From: JACDAV01 sp964626755
Lineage (GTDB): Bacteria; Chloroflexota; Limnocylindria; Limnocylindrales; CSP1-4
Assembly (NCBI GenBank): GCA_964626755.1
Contig: CAZVGO010000006.1
Location: 25,680-89,679, forward strand
Length of the DNA stretch: 64,000 bases
Direction: 5' to 3'
How positions within the stretch are numbered: position 1 is the stretch's first letter; every line of letters starts with the position of its first letter. The translations under genes and the position numbers were made by a program. The notes beneath the pieces are model-generated. The model worked only from the letters and a program-made list of their open reading frames with translations, was not told the origin of the DNA and did not search any database. Below, piece after piece: positions 51,801-59,814 of this stretch.

Positions 51801-53403
51801 GGCGTCCGCCCTCGATGGGACAACGGGGAAGGTCGAGGACTACACGGTCGCGGTCCTCAACCGGGGCCTGCCCGGCTTCAACGTGGAGCCGGACGGCAGC
51901 CTGTACCTGTCGCTCATGCGCTCGTGCAGCGGTTGGCCATCCGGGGTGTGGATTGACCCGCCCCGCCGGGCTGTGCCGGACGGCTCGAACTTCCAGTTCC
52001 AGCACTGGACCCACTCGTTCGAGTACGCGATCGTCGGGGGAGCGGGGGACTGGCGGACGGCCGGCCTCGTCGAGGCCGGGCACGACTACAACAATCCACT
52101 CATCGCGCGCTCGTTGGAGGCCCACCCGGGTGAGCTCGCGACGACGGCGAGCCTCGTCCAGGTGGAGCCGGCATCGGTCGTGTGCACGGCGGTCAAGCCG
52201 GCCGGCAACCCGCTCGCCAGGATGGCCACTCCGGACCTCGATCCTTCGGACGGCCTGGTCCTCCGGCTGTATGAATCGTCCGGCCGCGCCACCGACGCGG
52301 AGATCCGCTGCTCGTGGCCGCTCGGCGATGTCGAGGTCACGGGGGTCACCGAGGAATCGTCCCGGCCGGTGCGCACCGACGGGGGCAGGATCGTCGTCCA
52401 TCTCGAGCCATTCGAGATCGTCACGGTCCGGGCGGTGCCGGCGCCCGTCCGCCAGGCCTCCAGGTCCGCCGGCAACGGGACCGAGCTCGCGCCGAGAGGG
52501 GAGGCGGCCCAGCCGGTCTTCTCCGGCTACTGGCTGCACAACAAGGGCGCGGCGCCGATGGGCTACCAGCCGGTCACCGTCCAGGTTCGGCCGTGGCTGC
52601 TCGGCGGCAAGGGACCGTTCAAGCTCCCGGTCGTCGTCTCATCCGAGCGGACAGACGGCCCCGTCGCGGGCTCCGTGTCGATGATCGTTCCGCCGGGCTG
52701 GCAAGCCTCGCCGTCAGAACAGGCCTATCACCTTGCGCCCGGCGCACATGACGAGTTCGAGTCGACCGTCGTCCCGGCTGGCGGAGCGAAGGCGGGGCGG
52801 TACTTCGTCGCGGCCCGGATCACGGATGACGCGGGCCAGGCGCACGAGGACGTCGTGACGATCGACCTCGGTACCACCGGGAACCGCGCTCGACGCGGGG
52901 CGGATCCGGTCGACGGCTCGCGGACACTCGCGAGGTCGGTCGAGCGGGCCATCCGCACTGCCGGCATCGGGCCGGCCCCCGACCCCTCCGCCGGCTGGTT
53001 CGACGGGCTCGCGGATGAGGGCGAGGTCGGTGGCGAGCTCGTCGCCGAGCCGCTGACCCACGAGGTCAGGCTGACGGCGGGGGAGAAGGGCGAGCTCCGC
53101 GTGTCCCTCCGCAACGGGGCGGCGAGCGAGGTCCGGGGCGAGGCGCAGCTCATCAGCCCGCACGAGAGCTGGCCGGTCTTCACACCGTGGACCCAGGGGT
53201 TCGCCGTCGGGCCGGGCGAAGAAGCGGTCGTGACGTTTGCCGTCGAACCGCCCTACGATTTCCCCGGCGGCACGTACTGGGCGCTGGCCAAGGTCATGTA
53301 CTTCGGCCGGCTCCTGTACACCGACTCGATCCCGATCGAGATCCTGCCCACGACCGCAGCCGTCGCCGCGAAGACTGCCGCGGGGCCCGCGGGCCGGACC
53401 TGA
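48886..53403 (+). CDS. GH38 alpha-mannosidase, very long (1505 residues)
   Basis: Retaining zinc-dependent alpha-mannosidase. The N-terminal extension (1-110) precedes the catalytic domain: His116, His118 and Asp120 in SHFHYDPVWW, the nucleophile Asp244 in WQLDAFGHDPQFPG and His478-His479-Asp480 in GAHHDGITGSESDQ, so the zinc site and nucleophile are complete. Beta-rich GH38 C domains follow to about 1180. Beyond them a NEW3/CARDB-like immunoglobulin domain (about 1215-1330, GKGPFKLPVVVSSERTDGP) and a further beta domain extend the protein well past the usual 850-1050 residues. No signal peptide. It probably trims imported mannosides in the cytoplasm. Confidence 0.93.
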   Translation: MDILAAEATNLFVGTESAPRQVVRIRVRGTEPRDARAPALVRVEGERVRSDEAVALGPLGAGEEAVLEIGVTVDGPIEAGQLLPAEVVVDEGRQAVRHSFEVAVAEPGWRMFMVSHFHYDPVWWNTQAAYTETWGTAIRYRSPFQEPGLALVKSHLEMARRDPDYKFVLAELDYLKPYWDVYPEDRAYVRRLFAEGRLELMGGTYNEPNTNLTSAESTIRNAIYGVGYQRDVLGGTPATAWQLDAFGHDPQFPGIMSDAGITSSSWARGPFHEWGPHWVRGPGRVPFAELAAGDHPRMQFPMEFDWIAPSGRALLTSFMANHYSAGWWMDASTTLAEAEDQVHRLFTELATLAATKNVLLPVGTDYTPPNKWLTAIHRDWGRRYVWPKFIAALPSEFFAAVRAAQAKTGRGFSPQTRDMNPIYTGKDVSFIDTKQAQRLAENTVLGAEKFATFAALLGARFPTEAIDKAWRQLLFGAHHDGITGSESDQVYLDLIAGWREALELGKSALDGALDSLGSRINTAGDGTAVTVFNALSWPRTDIARVRLEVQAATAGIELRDESGTRVPFVVEAADRRADGTVARATLAFLARDVPALGHRTYRVVPGATRLDDAGWRPVQTPVIENETYRVEIDPDRGGVITSLVDKRSGKELVQSGRAANELLAYREYPNHPLFAEGPWHLTPDGRVTSATDFPSEVSVEESAIGRRMRIEGPFEACRRRQEIVLWDGLDRVELATRLDGYSEQDRLFRVRFGVAVDGGAPVSEVGNAVIGRPFGFPNVDVAEVPFTLDHPAYNWFALGATARVALVDAGATPGDARASQAIGIAEVIAGDDADQDDAVRGLVVALVRQGVTSTLSRHDGSRYGVLHIDSNLPDVRLAIGGPSTNRFVADLIDSAGATYRTELDRQLAARGWARLWVPATRARGERTDGIPDLRGVRDLPVLVVAGADAGASVRAIESLVEDLADSVIVVEQASALDGTTGKVEDYTVAVLNRGLPGFNVEPDGSLYLSLMRSCSGWPSGVWIDPPRRAVPDGSNFQFQHWTHSFEYAIVGGAGDWRTAGLVEAGHDYNNPLIARSLEAHPGELATTASLVQVEPASVVCTAVKPAGNPLARMATPDLDPSDGLVLRLYESSGRATDAEIRCSWPLGDVEVTGVTEESSRPVRTDGGRIVVHLEPFEIVTVRAVPAPVRQASRSAGNGTELAPRGEAAQPVFSGYWLHNKGAAPMGYQPVTVQVRPWLLGGKGPFKLPVVVSSERTDGPVAGSVSMIVPPGWQASPSEQAYHLAPGAHDEFESTVVPAGGAKAGRYFVAARITDDAGQAHEDVVTIDLGTTGNRARRGADPVDGSRTLARSVERAIRTAGIGPAPDPSAGWFDGLADEGEVGGELVAEPLTHEVRLTAGEKGELRVSLRNGAASEVRGEAQLISPHESWPVFTPWTQGFAVGPGEEAVVTFAVEPPYDFPGGTYWALAKVMYFGRLLYTDSIPIEILPTTAAVAAKTAAGPAGRT

Positions 53404-53421
53404 CAGCCCAGGGAGGAAGAC

Positions 53422-54378
53422 GTGGCAAATGACATCAAGGTCGGTGTGCTCCCGTGGCCGCAGGGGACCGACTGGCCCTCGCTGCTCGAGATCGGACGTC
53501 GTGCGGACGAGCTCGGGTACGACTCGCTCTGGACCTGGGATCACCTCTATCCCATCCAGGGTGACTGGCGCCGCCCGATCTTCGAGGGCTATCTGATCCT
53601 CGCCGGCTGGGCCGGCGTGACATCGCGCGCGACGATCGGGCTCATGGTCGGCGCGAACCCGTTCCGGAATCCCGCCCTCACCGCAAAGATGGTCACGACC
53701 CTCGACCACATGTCGAACGGCCGGGCGATCCTCGGCATCGGCGGAGCCTGGTTCGAGCGTGAGCACATTGCGTACGGCATCGACTTCGGGTCTGGTTTCG
53801 GCGAGCGCCTCGACTGGCTCGACGAGGCCGTCGAGGTGATGCACGCGATGGTCCGCGGCGAGGAGGCCACCGCCCGCGGCCCACGCTACAAGGTGAAAAG
53901 CGTCCGCAACGATCCGCCGCCGATCCAGTCCCGGATCCCGATCCTCATCGGCGGCAGTGGCGAGAAGAAGACCTTGCGTTCGGTCGCGAAGTACGCCGAC
54001 GCCTGGAACACCGGCGGCGATCTCGACAAGGTCCGCCACAAGGACGAAGTCCTCCGGCAGTGGTGCAAGGAGGTGGGGCGTGACGAGTCGGAGATCGAGC
54101 GGACGCTCGGCCTTGGGCTGGTGATCATTCGCGACAGTCCCGCTGAAGTGAAGCGGGTCGATGCCACGTTCCGCAAGCAGCACCCCGGCTACGACGAGGA
54201 GGCGAGGGCCGGGACGGCCGAGGAGATCGCCGAATCGCTCATCCCGTATGTGCAGCTGGGCTTCCGCCACATCTTCTTCGATGCGCCGGCGCCGTTCGAC
54301 GACGAGACGCTCAGCCGATTTGTCGGCGAGGTGAAGCCGATGCTCGAGCAGGCGGCCGCCGCGCCCGCGGCTCGGTGA
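53422..54378 (+). CDS. LLM-class (luciferase-like) flavin/F420 oxidoreductase
   Basis: A 318-residue TIM-barrel oxidoreductase. Motifs include ELGYDSLWTWDHLYP, LMVGANPFRNPALTAKMVTTLDHMSNGRAILGIGGAWFEREH and PILIGGSGEKKTLRSVAKYADAWN, which match F420-dependent members such as glucose-6-phosphate dehydrogenase (FGD)-like proteins. GTG start with GGGAGGAAG upstream, 18 bp after the mannosidase stop. Whether it uses F420 or FMN, and the substrate, cannot be read from the sequence. Confidence 0.88.
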   Translation: MANDIKVGVLPWPQGTDWPSLLEIGRRADELGYDSLWTWDHLYPIQGDWRRPIFEGYLILAGWAGVTSRATIGLMVGANPFRNPALTAKMVTTLDHMSNGRAILGIGGAWFEREHIAYGIDFGSGFGERLDWLDEAVEVMHAMVRGEEATARGPRYKVKSVRNDPPPIQSRIPILIGGSGEKKTLRSVAKYADAWNTGGDLDKVRHKDEVLRQWCKEVGRDESEIERTLGLGLVIIRDSPAEVKRVDATFRKQHPGYDEEARAGTAEEIAESLIPYVQLGFRHIFFDAPAPFDDETLSRFVGEVKPMLEQAAAAPAAR

Positions 54379-54387
54379 CGAGCGTCG

Positions 54388-54897
54388 CTACGGCTCCTGG
54401 TACGGAGGCAGCAGCGGCGTCCCGAAGCGGCTGTTGAGGAGGCGCATGTCGTGGAAGTCCGTCCAGTGCGGCTCGTATCCGCCGGTGTGGCCGAGCATCT
54501 GGACGTCCGGCGACAGGCACTTCACCTCGCGCCCCTCGATCGTTCCCCGGCCGGTGAAGCCCTCGGCGGGATAGATCCAGTCCTCGCCATCCTCCATCCG
54601 GTAGACGCCGTTGCCGGCCTCGTCGAACCGGACCGGATGAACGTCGATCTCGCGTCCCCGTCCGTCGCGGAGGACGAAGTTCGAGTCCGGCTCGCCGCGG
54701 TCGAGCTCGAAGCCGTCGCCGGCGAGGGCCTCCCGCATCGCCGAAACGTCGCTCACCCGCATGACGAGGTCGACATCGTCGTGGTCGCGCGTCTGCTCTC
54801 CCAGGAGCGCGTCGACGCCCCACCCGCCGTCGAGCCACGACTCCACGCCGGCGGCGTCGAGGCGGTCAAGGAGGCCGATCACGTCTGGCGCGGTCAT
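54388..54897 (-). CDS. Nucleotidyltransferase of the ANT(2'')/lincosamide type
   Basis: A 169-residue minimal nucleotidyltransferase. The polymerase-beta-type active site is WLDGGWGVDALLG followed by DHDDVDLVMR, giving the Asp triad that binds metal; this arrangement is found in aminoglycoside ANT(2'') and lincosamide LinB-type adenylyltransferases and in their non-resistance relatives. It is the only minus-strand gene inside a run of plus-strand genes and starts 25 bp from the divergent SMP-30 gene. Start ATG at 54897 (GTG at 54903 also possible). Antibiotic inactivation is possible but not shown. Confidence 0.75.
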   Translation of the reverse strand: MTAPDVIGLLDRLDAAGVESWLDGGWGVDALLGEQTRDHDDVDLVMRVSDVSAMREALAGDGFELDRGEPDSNFVLRDGRGREIDVHPVRFDEAGNGVYRMEDGEDWIYPAEGFTGRGTIEGREVKCLSPDVQMLGHTGGYEPHWTDFHDMRLLNSRFGTPLLPPYQEP

Positions 54898-54922
54898 CGT
54901 CACGACCGGGAAGTCTGGCACG

Positions 54923-55825
54923 ATGCCTGACCGCGCACCCGCCGGGGTCGCGAGCATCCGGGCGGAGCTGCTCGTCGACGCTCGGGCCTCGCTGGGGGAG
55001 GGCCCTGTCTGGGACGACCGCGACGCCTGCCTGTGGTGGGTCGACATCCTCGGCGAGACCGTCCATCGGACCGATCCGGCGAGCGGGCGCGAGGACGTGC
55101 TGCCGATCGGGCGGATGCCGGGATCCGTCGGCATCCGCGAATCCGGCGGGCTCGTCGCCGCCGTGGGCGATGGTTTCGGGGCGCTCGATACGGCGACGGG
55201 CCGGTTCGACATCCTCGCCCCGGTCGACGCGGACGATCCAACGATGCGGATGAACGACGGCAAGGTCGACCCTGCGGGGCGGTTCTGGGCGGGCACGACC
55301 GATATGGACCATCGACCCGGGCTCGGCACGCTCTACCGGCTCGATCCCGACCTCCGCGTCACGCCGATGCTCCGCGCGGTGACGATCTCCAACGGGCTCG
55401 ACTGGAGCCTTGACGGCCGGACGATGTACTTCATCGACACGCCTCTACGTCGGGTCGACGCCTTCGCCTTCGACGCCGCCGCGGGAACGATCGCGGACCG
55501 GCGGCCGGCGGTCGTGATCCGGGAAGGCGCCGGCAATCCGGACGGGATGACGATCGACGCCGAGGGCTACCTGTGGGTCGCCCTGTGGGGTGGCTGGGGT
55601 GTCGAGCGTTATGCGCCGGACGGCCGGCTCGACATGCGCGTCGACGCGCCGGCGGAACAGGCCTCGAGCTGCACCTTCGGCGGCCCCGACCTCGACCTGC
55701 TGTTCATCACCTCGGCCCGAAAGGGCTTTTCCGCCGGCGGTCGCCCCGACCAGCCATTGGCGGGTGGCCTGTTCGTCTGCCGGCCCGGACCGCGCGGTCG
55801 CCGGGCATTCCGGTTCGCCGGCTGA
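54923..55825 (+). CDS. SMP-30/gluconolactonase family protein
   Basis: A 300-residue six-bladed beta-propeller lactonase. The metal ligands of the family are present: Glu26 in LGEGPVWD, Asn in RMNDGKVDPAGRFWAGT and ISNGLDWS, and Asp in NPDGMTIDAEG. Such enzymes hydrolyse sugar-acid lactones. In this cluster it may open the lactone made by the epimerase-type dehydrogenase. It precedes the UxuA-like gene by 7 bp. Confidence 0.9.
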   Translation: MPDRAPAGVASIRAELLVDARASLGEGPVWDDRDACLWWVDILGETVHRTDPASGREDVLPIGRMPGSVGIRESGGLVAAVGDGFGALDTATGRFDILAPVDADDPTMRMNDGKVDPAGRFWAGTTDMDHRPGLGTLYRLDPDLRVTPMLRAVTISNGLDWSLDGRTMYFIDTPLRRVDAFAFDAAAGTIADRRPAVVIREGAGNPDGMTIDAEGYLWVALWGGWGVERYAPDGRLDMRVDAPAEQASSCTFGGPDLDLLFITSARKGFSAGGRPDQPLAGGLFVCRPGPRGRRAFRFAG

Positions 55826-55832
55826 GGATCGG

Positions 55833-56873
55833 ATGGCGATCCGGCTGGCCCTGGGGCACCTCGAGGGTTTCGACGACACCGTCGCGACGTTCGCCCGGCA
55901 GCTCGGCCTGACGAGCGTGCAGTTCCACACGCCGAGCGACCTGCCCGGCGAGCAGGGTTACTGGGACCTCGACGAGCTGGTCGCGCTACGCGAGCGCTGC
56001 GAGCGGGCCGGCCTCGTCATCGAGGGGATCGAGAACGTCCCGTTCGCGCACTGGGACAAGGTCCTCCTCGGTCGGCCGGGCCGCGACGAGCAGCTCGAGA
56101 ACTACCGGACGACGATCCGGAACATGGCCGCGGCCGGGATCCCGGTGCTCGGTCATCACTTCCTGCCGACCTACGTCTGGCGCACGGATCTTGCCGCGAA
56201 GGGACGGGGCGGAGCCCTTGTCACCGCCTATGACGAGGCCCGCGCCGGAGACGGGAATGCCCTCGCCGGCTACAAGCTCGCCCCCGGCCGGCCGTTCGAC
56301 GAGCCGATCGACGCGGCCCGGATGTGGGACAGCTACCGGGTCTTCCTCGAGGCGGTCCTCCCGGTCGCCGAGGAGGTCGGCGTTCGCCTCGCGGTCCATC
56401 CCGACGACCCCCCGACAGATGTCCCGCTCGGCGGCATCGCCCGGATCCTCGCGAGCCCGGAGGGGCTCGAGCGTGCCTGGGAGCTGTCCGGCGGCAGCCC
56501 GGCGTGGGGCCTCGACCTCTGTCTCGGCACCGTGTCGGAGATGGCCGGGGAGGAGAGCGTCAACCGGGTGATCGACTTCTTCGGCCCGAAGGGGCAGATC
56601 TTCTACGTCCACTTCCGGGACGTCCAGGGCGTCGTCCCGCGGTTCCAGGAGAGCTTCCTCGGCGAGGGCAACTACGATCCGGCGGCCGTGGTCCGCCGGC
56701 TCGCGAGCGTCGGCTTCGACGGGTTCATCATCGACGACCATGTGCCGGCGATGATCGGCGACGAGGACACCTGGGCGGACACCGCGTCGGCCGCGTACTG
56801 CAGCCGGGGCAGGGCACACGCGATCGGCTACCTGCAGGGCCTCTTGAACGCGCTGATCGGGGTTCCGCGATGA
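55833..56873 (+). CDS. Mannonate dehydratase-like TIM-barrel protein (UxuA family)
   Basis: A 346-residue protein of the UxuA/xylose-isomerase-like group. Recognisable are LGHLEGFDDTVATFARQLG, GIENVPFAHWDKVLLG, VRLAVHPDDPPTDVPLGGIARIL and GLDLCLGTVSEMAGE, with VHFRDVQGVVPRFQESFLGEG and GFIIDDHVPAM. These hold the His/Cys/Asp metal ligands expected for mannonate dehydratase, which makes 2-keto-3-deoxygluconate. The stop overlaps the ATG of the SDR gene (ATGA), which in uronate pathways would be the partner mannonate dehydrogenase. Confidence 0.87.
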   Translation: MAIRLALGHLEGFDDTVATFARQLGLTSVQFHTPSDLPGEQGYWDLDELVALRERCERAGLVIEGIENVPFAHWDKVLLGRPGRDEQLENYRTTIRNMAAAGIPVLGHHFLPTYVWRTDLAAKGRGGALVTAYDEARAGDGNALAGYKLAPGRPFDEPIDAARMWDSYRVFLEAVLPVAEEVGVRLAVHPDDPPTDVPLGGIARILASPEGLERAWELSGGSPAWGLDLCLGTVSEMAGEESVNRVIDFFGPKGQIFYVHFRDVQGVVPRFQESFLGEGNYDPAAVVRRLASVGFDGFIIDDHVPAMIGDEDTWADTASAAYCSRGRAHAIGYLQGLLNALIGVPR

Positions 56874-57670
56874 CCGACTGGTCCGGCAGGGTGGTGTTCG
56901 TGACCGGCGGTTCGCAGGGCATCGGTGGGGCCGTCTCGGAGCTGTTCGGCGCCCTCGGGGCATCGGTCGGTGTCTGCGGCCTCGAGGCGGACAGGGTCGA
57001 CGAGACCGTGGCCGCGATCCGCGACAAGGGCGGTGAGGCGCTGGCCGTTCCCGCCGACGTGAGCGACGCTGCCTCGATCGACCAGGCGGTTCGCGCGACC
57101 GTCGAGCGGTACGGACGGCTCGACGTGCTCGCAGCCTGCGCCGGCATTCAGCGCTACGGAACCGTGACCGAAACGGACGAGGCGACATGGGACGAGGTCC
57201 TCGCCGTCAACACGAAGGGCGTCTATCTCGCCGCGCGCTCGGCGCTGCCGGAGCTGCGCCGCAGCGGGCAGGGCGCGATCGTCGTCATCTCGTCGGTCCA
57301 GGCCCACGTCGCGCAGGCAGCCGTGGCGGCTTATGCCGCCAGCAAGGGCGCGCTCGTTTCGCTCGTCCGGTCGATGGCCGTCGACGAGGCGCGCCATGGC
57401 GTCCGGGTGAATGCGGTGCTCCCGGGTTCCGTCGATACGCCGATGCTCCGCTCCTCGGCGCGACGCTTCAGTGACGGGACCGACGAAGGGACGCAGGCCA
57501 CGGTCGAGAGCTGGGGCCGGGCGCATCCGCTCGGCCGGGTCGCGTTGCCCGCCGAGATCGCCCAGGTCGTCGTCTTCCTGGCCAGCCCCGAGGCCAGCTT
57601 CGTCACCGGTGAGGACGTCCGCGTCGACGGGGGACTGCTCGCCACGATCGGCGTCGCCCTGCCCCGCTGA
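56870..57670 (+). CDS. Short-chain dehydrogenase/reductase
   Basis: A 266-residue classical SDR. NAD(P) motif TGGSQGIGGAVSELFG, NAG-like CAGIQRYG, Ser in ISSVQAH and YxxxK in YAASKGALVSLVRS. The C-terminus FVTGEDVRVDGGLLAT is standard. Coupled to the UxuA-like gene. A sugar-acid or sugar dehydrogenase (for example fructuronate/mannonate oxidoreductase) is the likely role. Confidence 0.88.
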   Translation: MTDWSGRVVFVTGGSQGIGGAVSELFGALGASVGVCGLEADRVDETVAAIRDKGGEALAVPADVSDAASIDQAVRATVERYGRLDVLAACAGIQRYGTVTETDEATWDEVLAVNTKGVYLAARSALPELRRSGQGAIVVISSVQAHVAQAAVAAYAASKGALVSLVRSMAVDEARHGVRVNAVLPGSVDTPMLRSSARRFSDGTDEGTQATVESWGRAHPLGRVALPAEIAQVVVFLASPEASFVTGEDVRVDGGLLATIGVALPR

Positions 57671-57682
57671 CACACGCCGCCG

Positions 57683-58600
57683 TCAGGTGAGGTGGGTCAG
57701 CAGCCAGGAGAGCACGTCGGCATAGGCCACGGCCGCTTGCGTCGAGTCGTAGCGGCCGCCGGTGTCATTGAAGAACGCGTGATCGACCCCCGGGTACGTC
57801 TTCATCTCATGGGTCAGCCCGGCCGCCGCGAGCGCGGCCGCTGCCGTCTCGCGCGAGGCGTTGACGCGGACGTCCTGCTCGGCGTAGATCCCGAGAACCG
57901 CGGCGTTCTCGCCTGAGAAGTCAGGGCTCGACGGTGCCGGCCCGTAGAACGGGATCGCGGCCGCGAGCCGCGGCTCCCCGGCATCGAGGAGCGTCCAGAC
58001 CATCCCGCCGCCGAAGCAGAACCCCGTGACCGCGAGCGGCGCCCCGGGCACGCGGCGCTCCAGTTCGTCGAGACCGGCCCGCATGTCTGCGACGAGCCGC
58101 TCGCTCGACGCCCCCGCCAGGGCGGCCGGCACATTTGCCGGGTCGCCAAGGGCCGCAGTGCCGCCTTCCTCGGACAGCAGGTCGATCGCCAGCGCCGAGT
58201 AGCCGTCGCCCGCGAGGCGCGCCGCGACGGACCGGATGTGGTCGGTCAGGCCGCGGTTCTCGTGGATGACGAGGATCGCTCCACCCGGATCGGCGGCCGG
58301 GGCGAAGAAGCCCTGCAACACGGCGCGCGGACCGGCGAATGTGATCGCCGCGCCGTCCGTGACCGGGGCGACCGAGCCGGCGGGGGAGGTGCCCGGCGAG
58401 CCCGACGCGGCCGTCGTGGCCGCCGCGGGTGACGTCCCGCCGCTCGGCCCGGCCTCGGCGGCGCACGCCGCGAGCAGCGCACTCGCCGAGCCGACCGACA
58501 TCCCGAGGAGCGCGAGGCGGCGGATCGCCTCGCGGCGGGTGATGAGGCCGTCGACCCAGTCTTCGCCGACCTCCGTCGTGAGGTAGTCGCGCAGTGCCAT
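57683..58600 (-). CDS. Dienelactone hydrolase-family lipoprotein
   Basis: A 305-residue alpha/beta-hydrolase. The N-terminus combines a twin-arginine-like motif (TRREAIRRLALLG) with a lipobox (LLAACAAE, Cys46), so the enzyme is probably exported folded and lipid-anchored. The catalytic Cys lies in VTGFCFGGGMVW, with Asp in IYAEQDVRVN and His in GVDHAFFND: the Cys-Asp-His triad of dienelactone hydrolases. Substrate unknown. It converges with the SDR gene and is divergent from none of the transporter genes. Confidence 0.87.
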   Translation of the reverse strand: MALRDYLTTEVGEDWVDGLITRREAIRRLALLGMSVGSASALLAACAAEAGPSGGTSPAAATTAASGSPGTSPAGSVAPVTDGAAITFAGPRAVLQGFFAPAADPGGAILVIHENRGLTDHIRSVAARLAGDGYSALAIDLLSEEGGTAALGDPANVPAALAGASSERLVADMRAGLDELERRVPGAPLAVTGFCFGGGMVWTLLDAGEPRLAAAIPFYGPAPSSPDFSGENAAVLGIYAEQDVRVNASRETAAAALAAAGLTHEMKTYPGVDHAFFNDTGGRYDSTQAAVAYADVLSWLLTHLT

Positions 58601-58619
58601 GGTTCGATCCTCCGCGTTT

Positions 58620-58657
58620 GGGGGCGGCGGACGAGACGGCGTGGCCCCGCCGCCCCC
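58620..58657 (-). terminator. 11-bp hairpin between importer ATPase gene and hydrolase gene
   Basis: GGGGGCGGCGG (58620-58630) pairs perfectly with CCGCCGCCCCC (58647-58657); the loop is 16 bases. On the minus strand it follows the ATPase gene and precedes the hydrolase gene, so it may terminate the importer operon. No T-run. Confidence 0.45.
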
Positions 58658-58686
58658 GAGCGCCTCCTCGTGTACTCGCTACTGGC

Positions 58687-59805
58687 TTATGCGCGTGCCG
58701 GTGGTCCGCCCACCGGATCGGCGAGGGCGATGCCGGTTTCCGGGTCGAGCCAGCAAACTCGACCGGGATCGACCCGAAGGCCAACCACAGCCCCGGGCTC
58801 GATGGCGGCGTCCGGGCGCGTCGTCGCCTTGACCGTTTGCCCGCCCGTCCGGAGGGTGACGAGATTGTGGCTGCCGAGTGGCTCCACGACGACGACATCG
58901 GCCCGGAGCGTCCCGACGGCTTCGCTCGGGACGATCTCGATGTGCTCTGCCCGGATCCCGAGGAGGATCGGCTGCCCGAGACGGTCCGCGAGCACGGTCG
59001 GTGCTTCGTCGAGTGTGACCTCGCCGGCTCCCACGACACTCGCGACGAGACGTCCGTCCTGACGTTCGGTGGTGGCATCAAGGAGGTTCATCGGCGGGTT
59101 GCCGATGAATCCGCCGACGAAGCGATCTGCGGGCGCATCGTAGATTTCAAGGGGGCCGCCCACCTGGATCAGCCGTCCCGCCCGCATGATCGCGACCTGG
59201 TCACCCATGCTCAGCGCCTCGACCTGGTCGTGGGTCACGTAGACGGTGGTCGAGCCGATCTCGGCGAGCAGGCGCTTCAGCTCGGCTCGCATCTCGAGGC
59301 GCAGGAGCGCGTCAAGGTTCGACAGGGGCTCGTCCATGAGCAGTACCTCGGGCTGGGTGGCGATCGCCCGGGCAACCGCGATCCGCTGGCGCTGCCCGCC
59401 GGACGTCTGGGCGGGGTAGCGGCTGAGGAGCTCCGAGATGTGGAGCAGCCCCGCCGCCTCCTCGACTCGTTGCTGGATCTGCGGTCGCGGCAGCTTGGCC
59501 ATCCGCAGGCCGAAGGCGATGTTCTCGAAGACGGTCATGTGCGGGAAGACGGCGTAGCTCTGGAAGACCATGGCGATCCGGCGCTTGCGCGGAGGCATAT
59601 CGGTCACGTCCCGGCCGCCGATCAGAACCCGCCCCCCATCGATCTGCTCGAGGCCGGCGATGCTGCGGAGCAGCGTCGTCTTGCCGCAACCGGACGGCCC
59701 GAGCAGGACCATGAACTGGCGGTCCCGAATCGTCAGGCTGACGTCGTCGACCGCCCGGACCTGCTTGAAGAGCTTTGTCACGCGATCGAGCTGGATCTCA
59801 GCCAT
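58687..59805 (-). CDS. CUT1 ABC transporter ATPase (UgpC/MsmK type)
   Basis: A 372-residue ATPase with C-terminal regulatory OB-folds, as in UgpC/MalK/MsmK. Walker A GPSGCGKTT at 36-44, Q-loop VFQSYAVFPHMTV, signature TSGGQRQRIAVARAI, Walker B VLLMDEPLSNLD, switch YVTHDQVEALSMGD, and NPPMNLL at the start of the C-domain. It is the last gene of the second CUT1 operon. Because the first CUT1 importer (44-47 kb) lacks an ATPase, this one may energise both. Confidence 0.94.
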   Translation of the reverse strand: MAEIQLDRVTKLFKQVRAVDDVSLTIRDRQFMVLLGPSGCGKTTLLRSIAGLEQIDGGRVLIGGRDVTDMPPRKRRIAMVFQSYAVFPHMTVFENIAFGLRMAKLPRPQIQQRVEEAAGLLHISELLSRYPAQTSGGQRQRIAVARAIATQPEVLLMDEPLSNLDALLRLEMRAELKRLLAEIGSTTVYVTHDQVEALSMGDQVAIMRAGRLIQVGGPLEIYDAPADRFVGGFIGNPPMNLLDATTERQDGRLVASVVGAGEVTLDEAPTVLADRLGQPILLGIRAEHIEIVPSEAVGTLRADVVVVEPLGSHNLVTLRTGGQTVKATTRPDAAIEPGAVVGLRVDPGRVCWLDPETGIALADPVGGPPARA

Positions 59806-59814
59806 CGATCTGCC

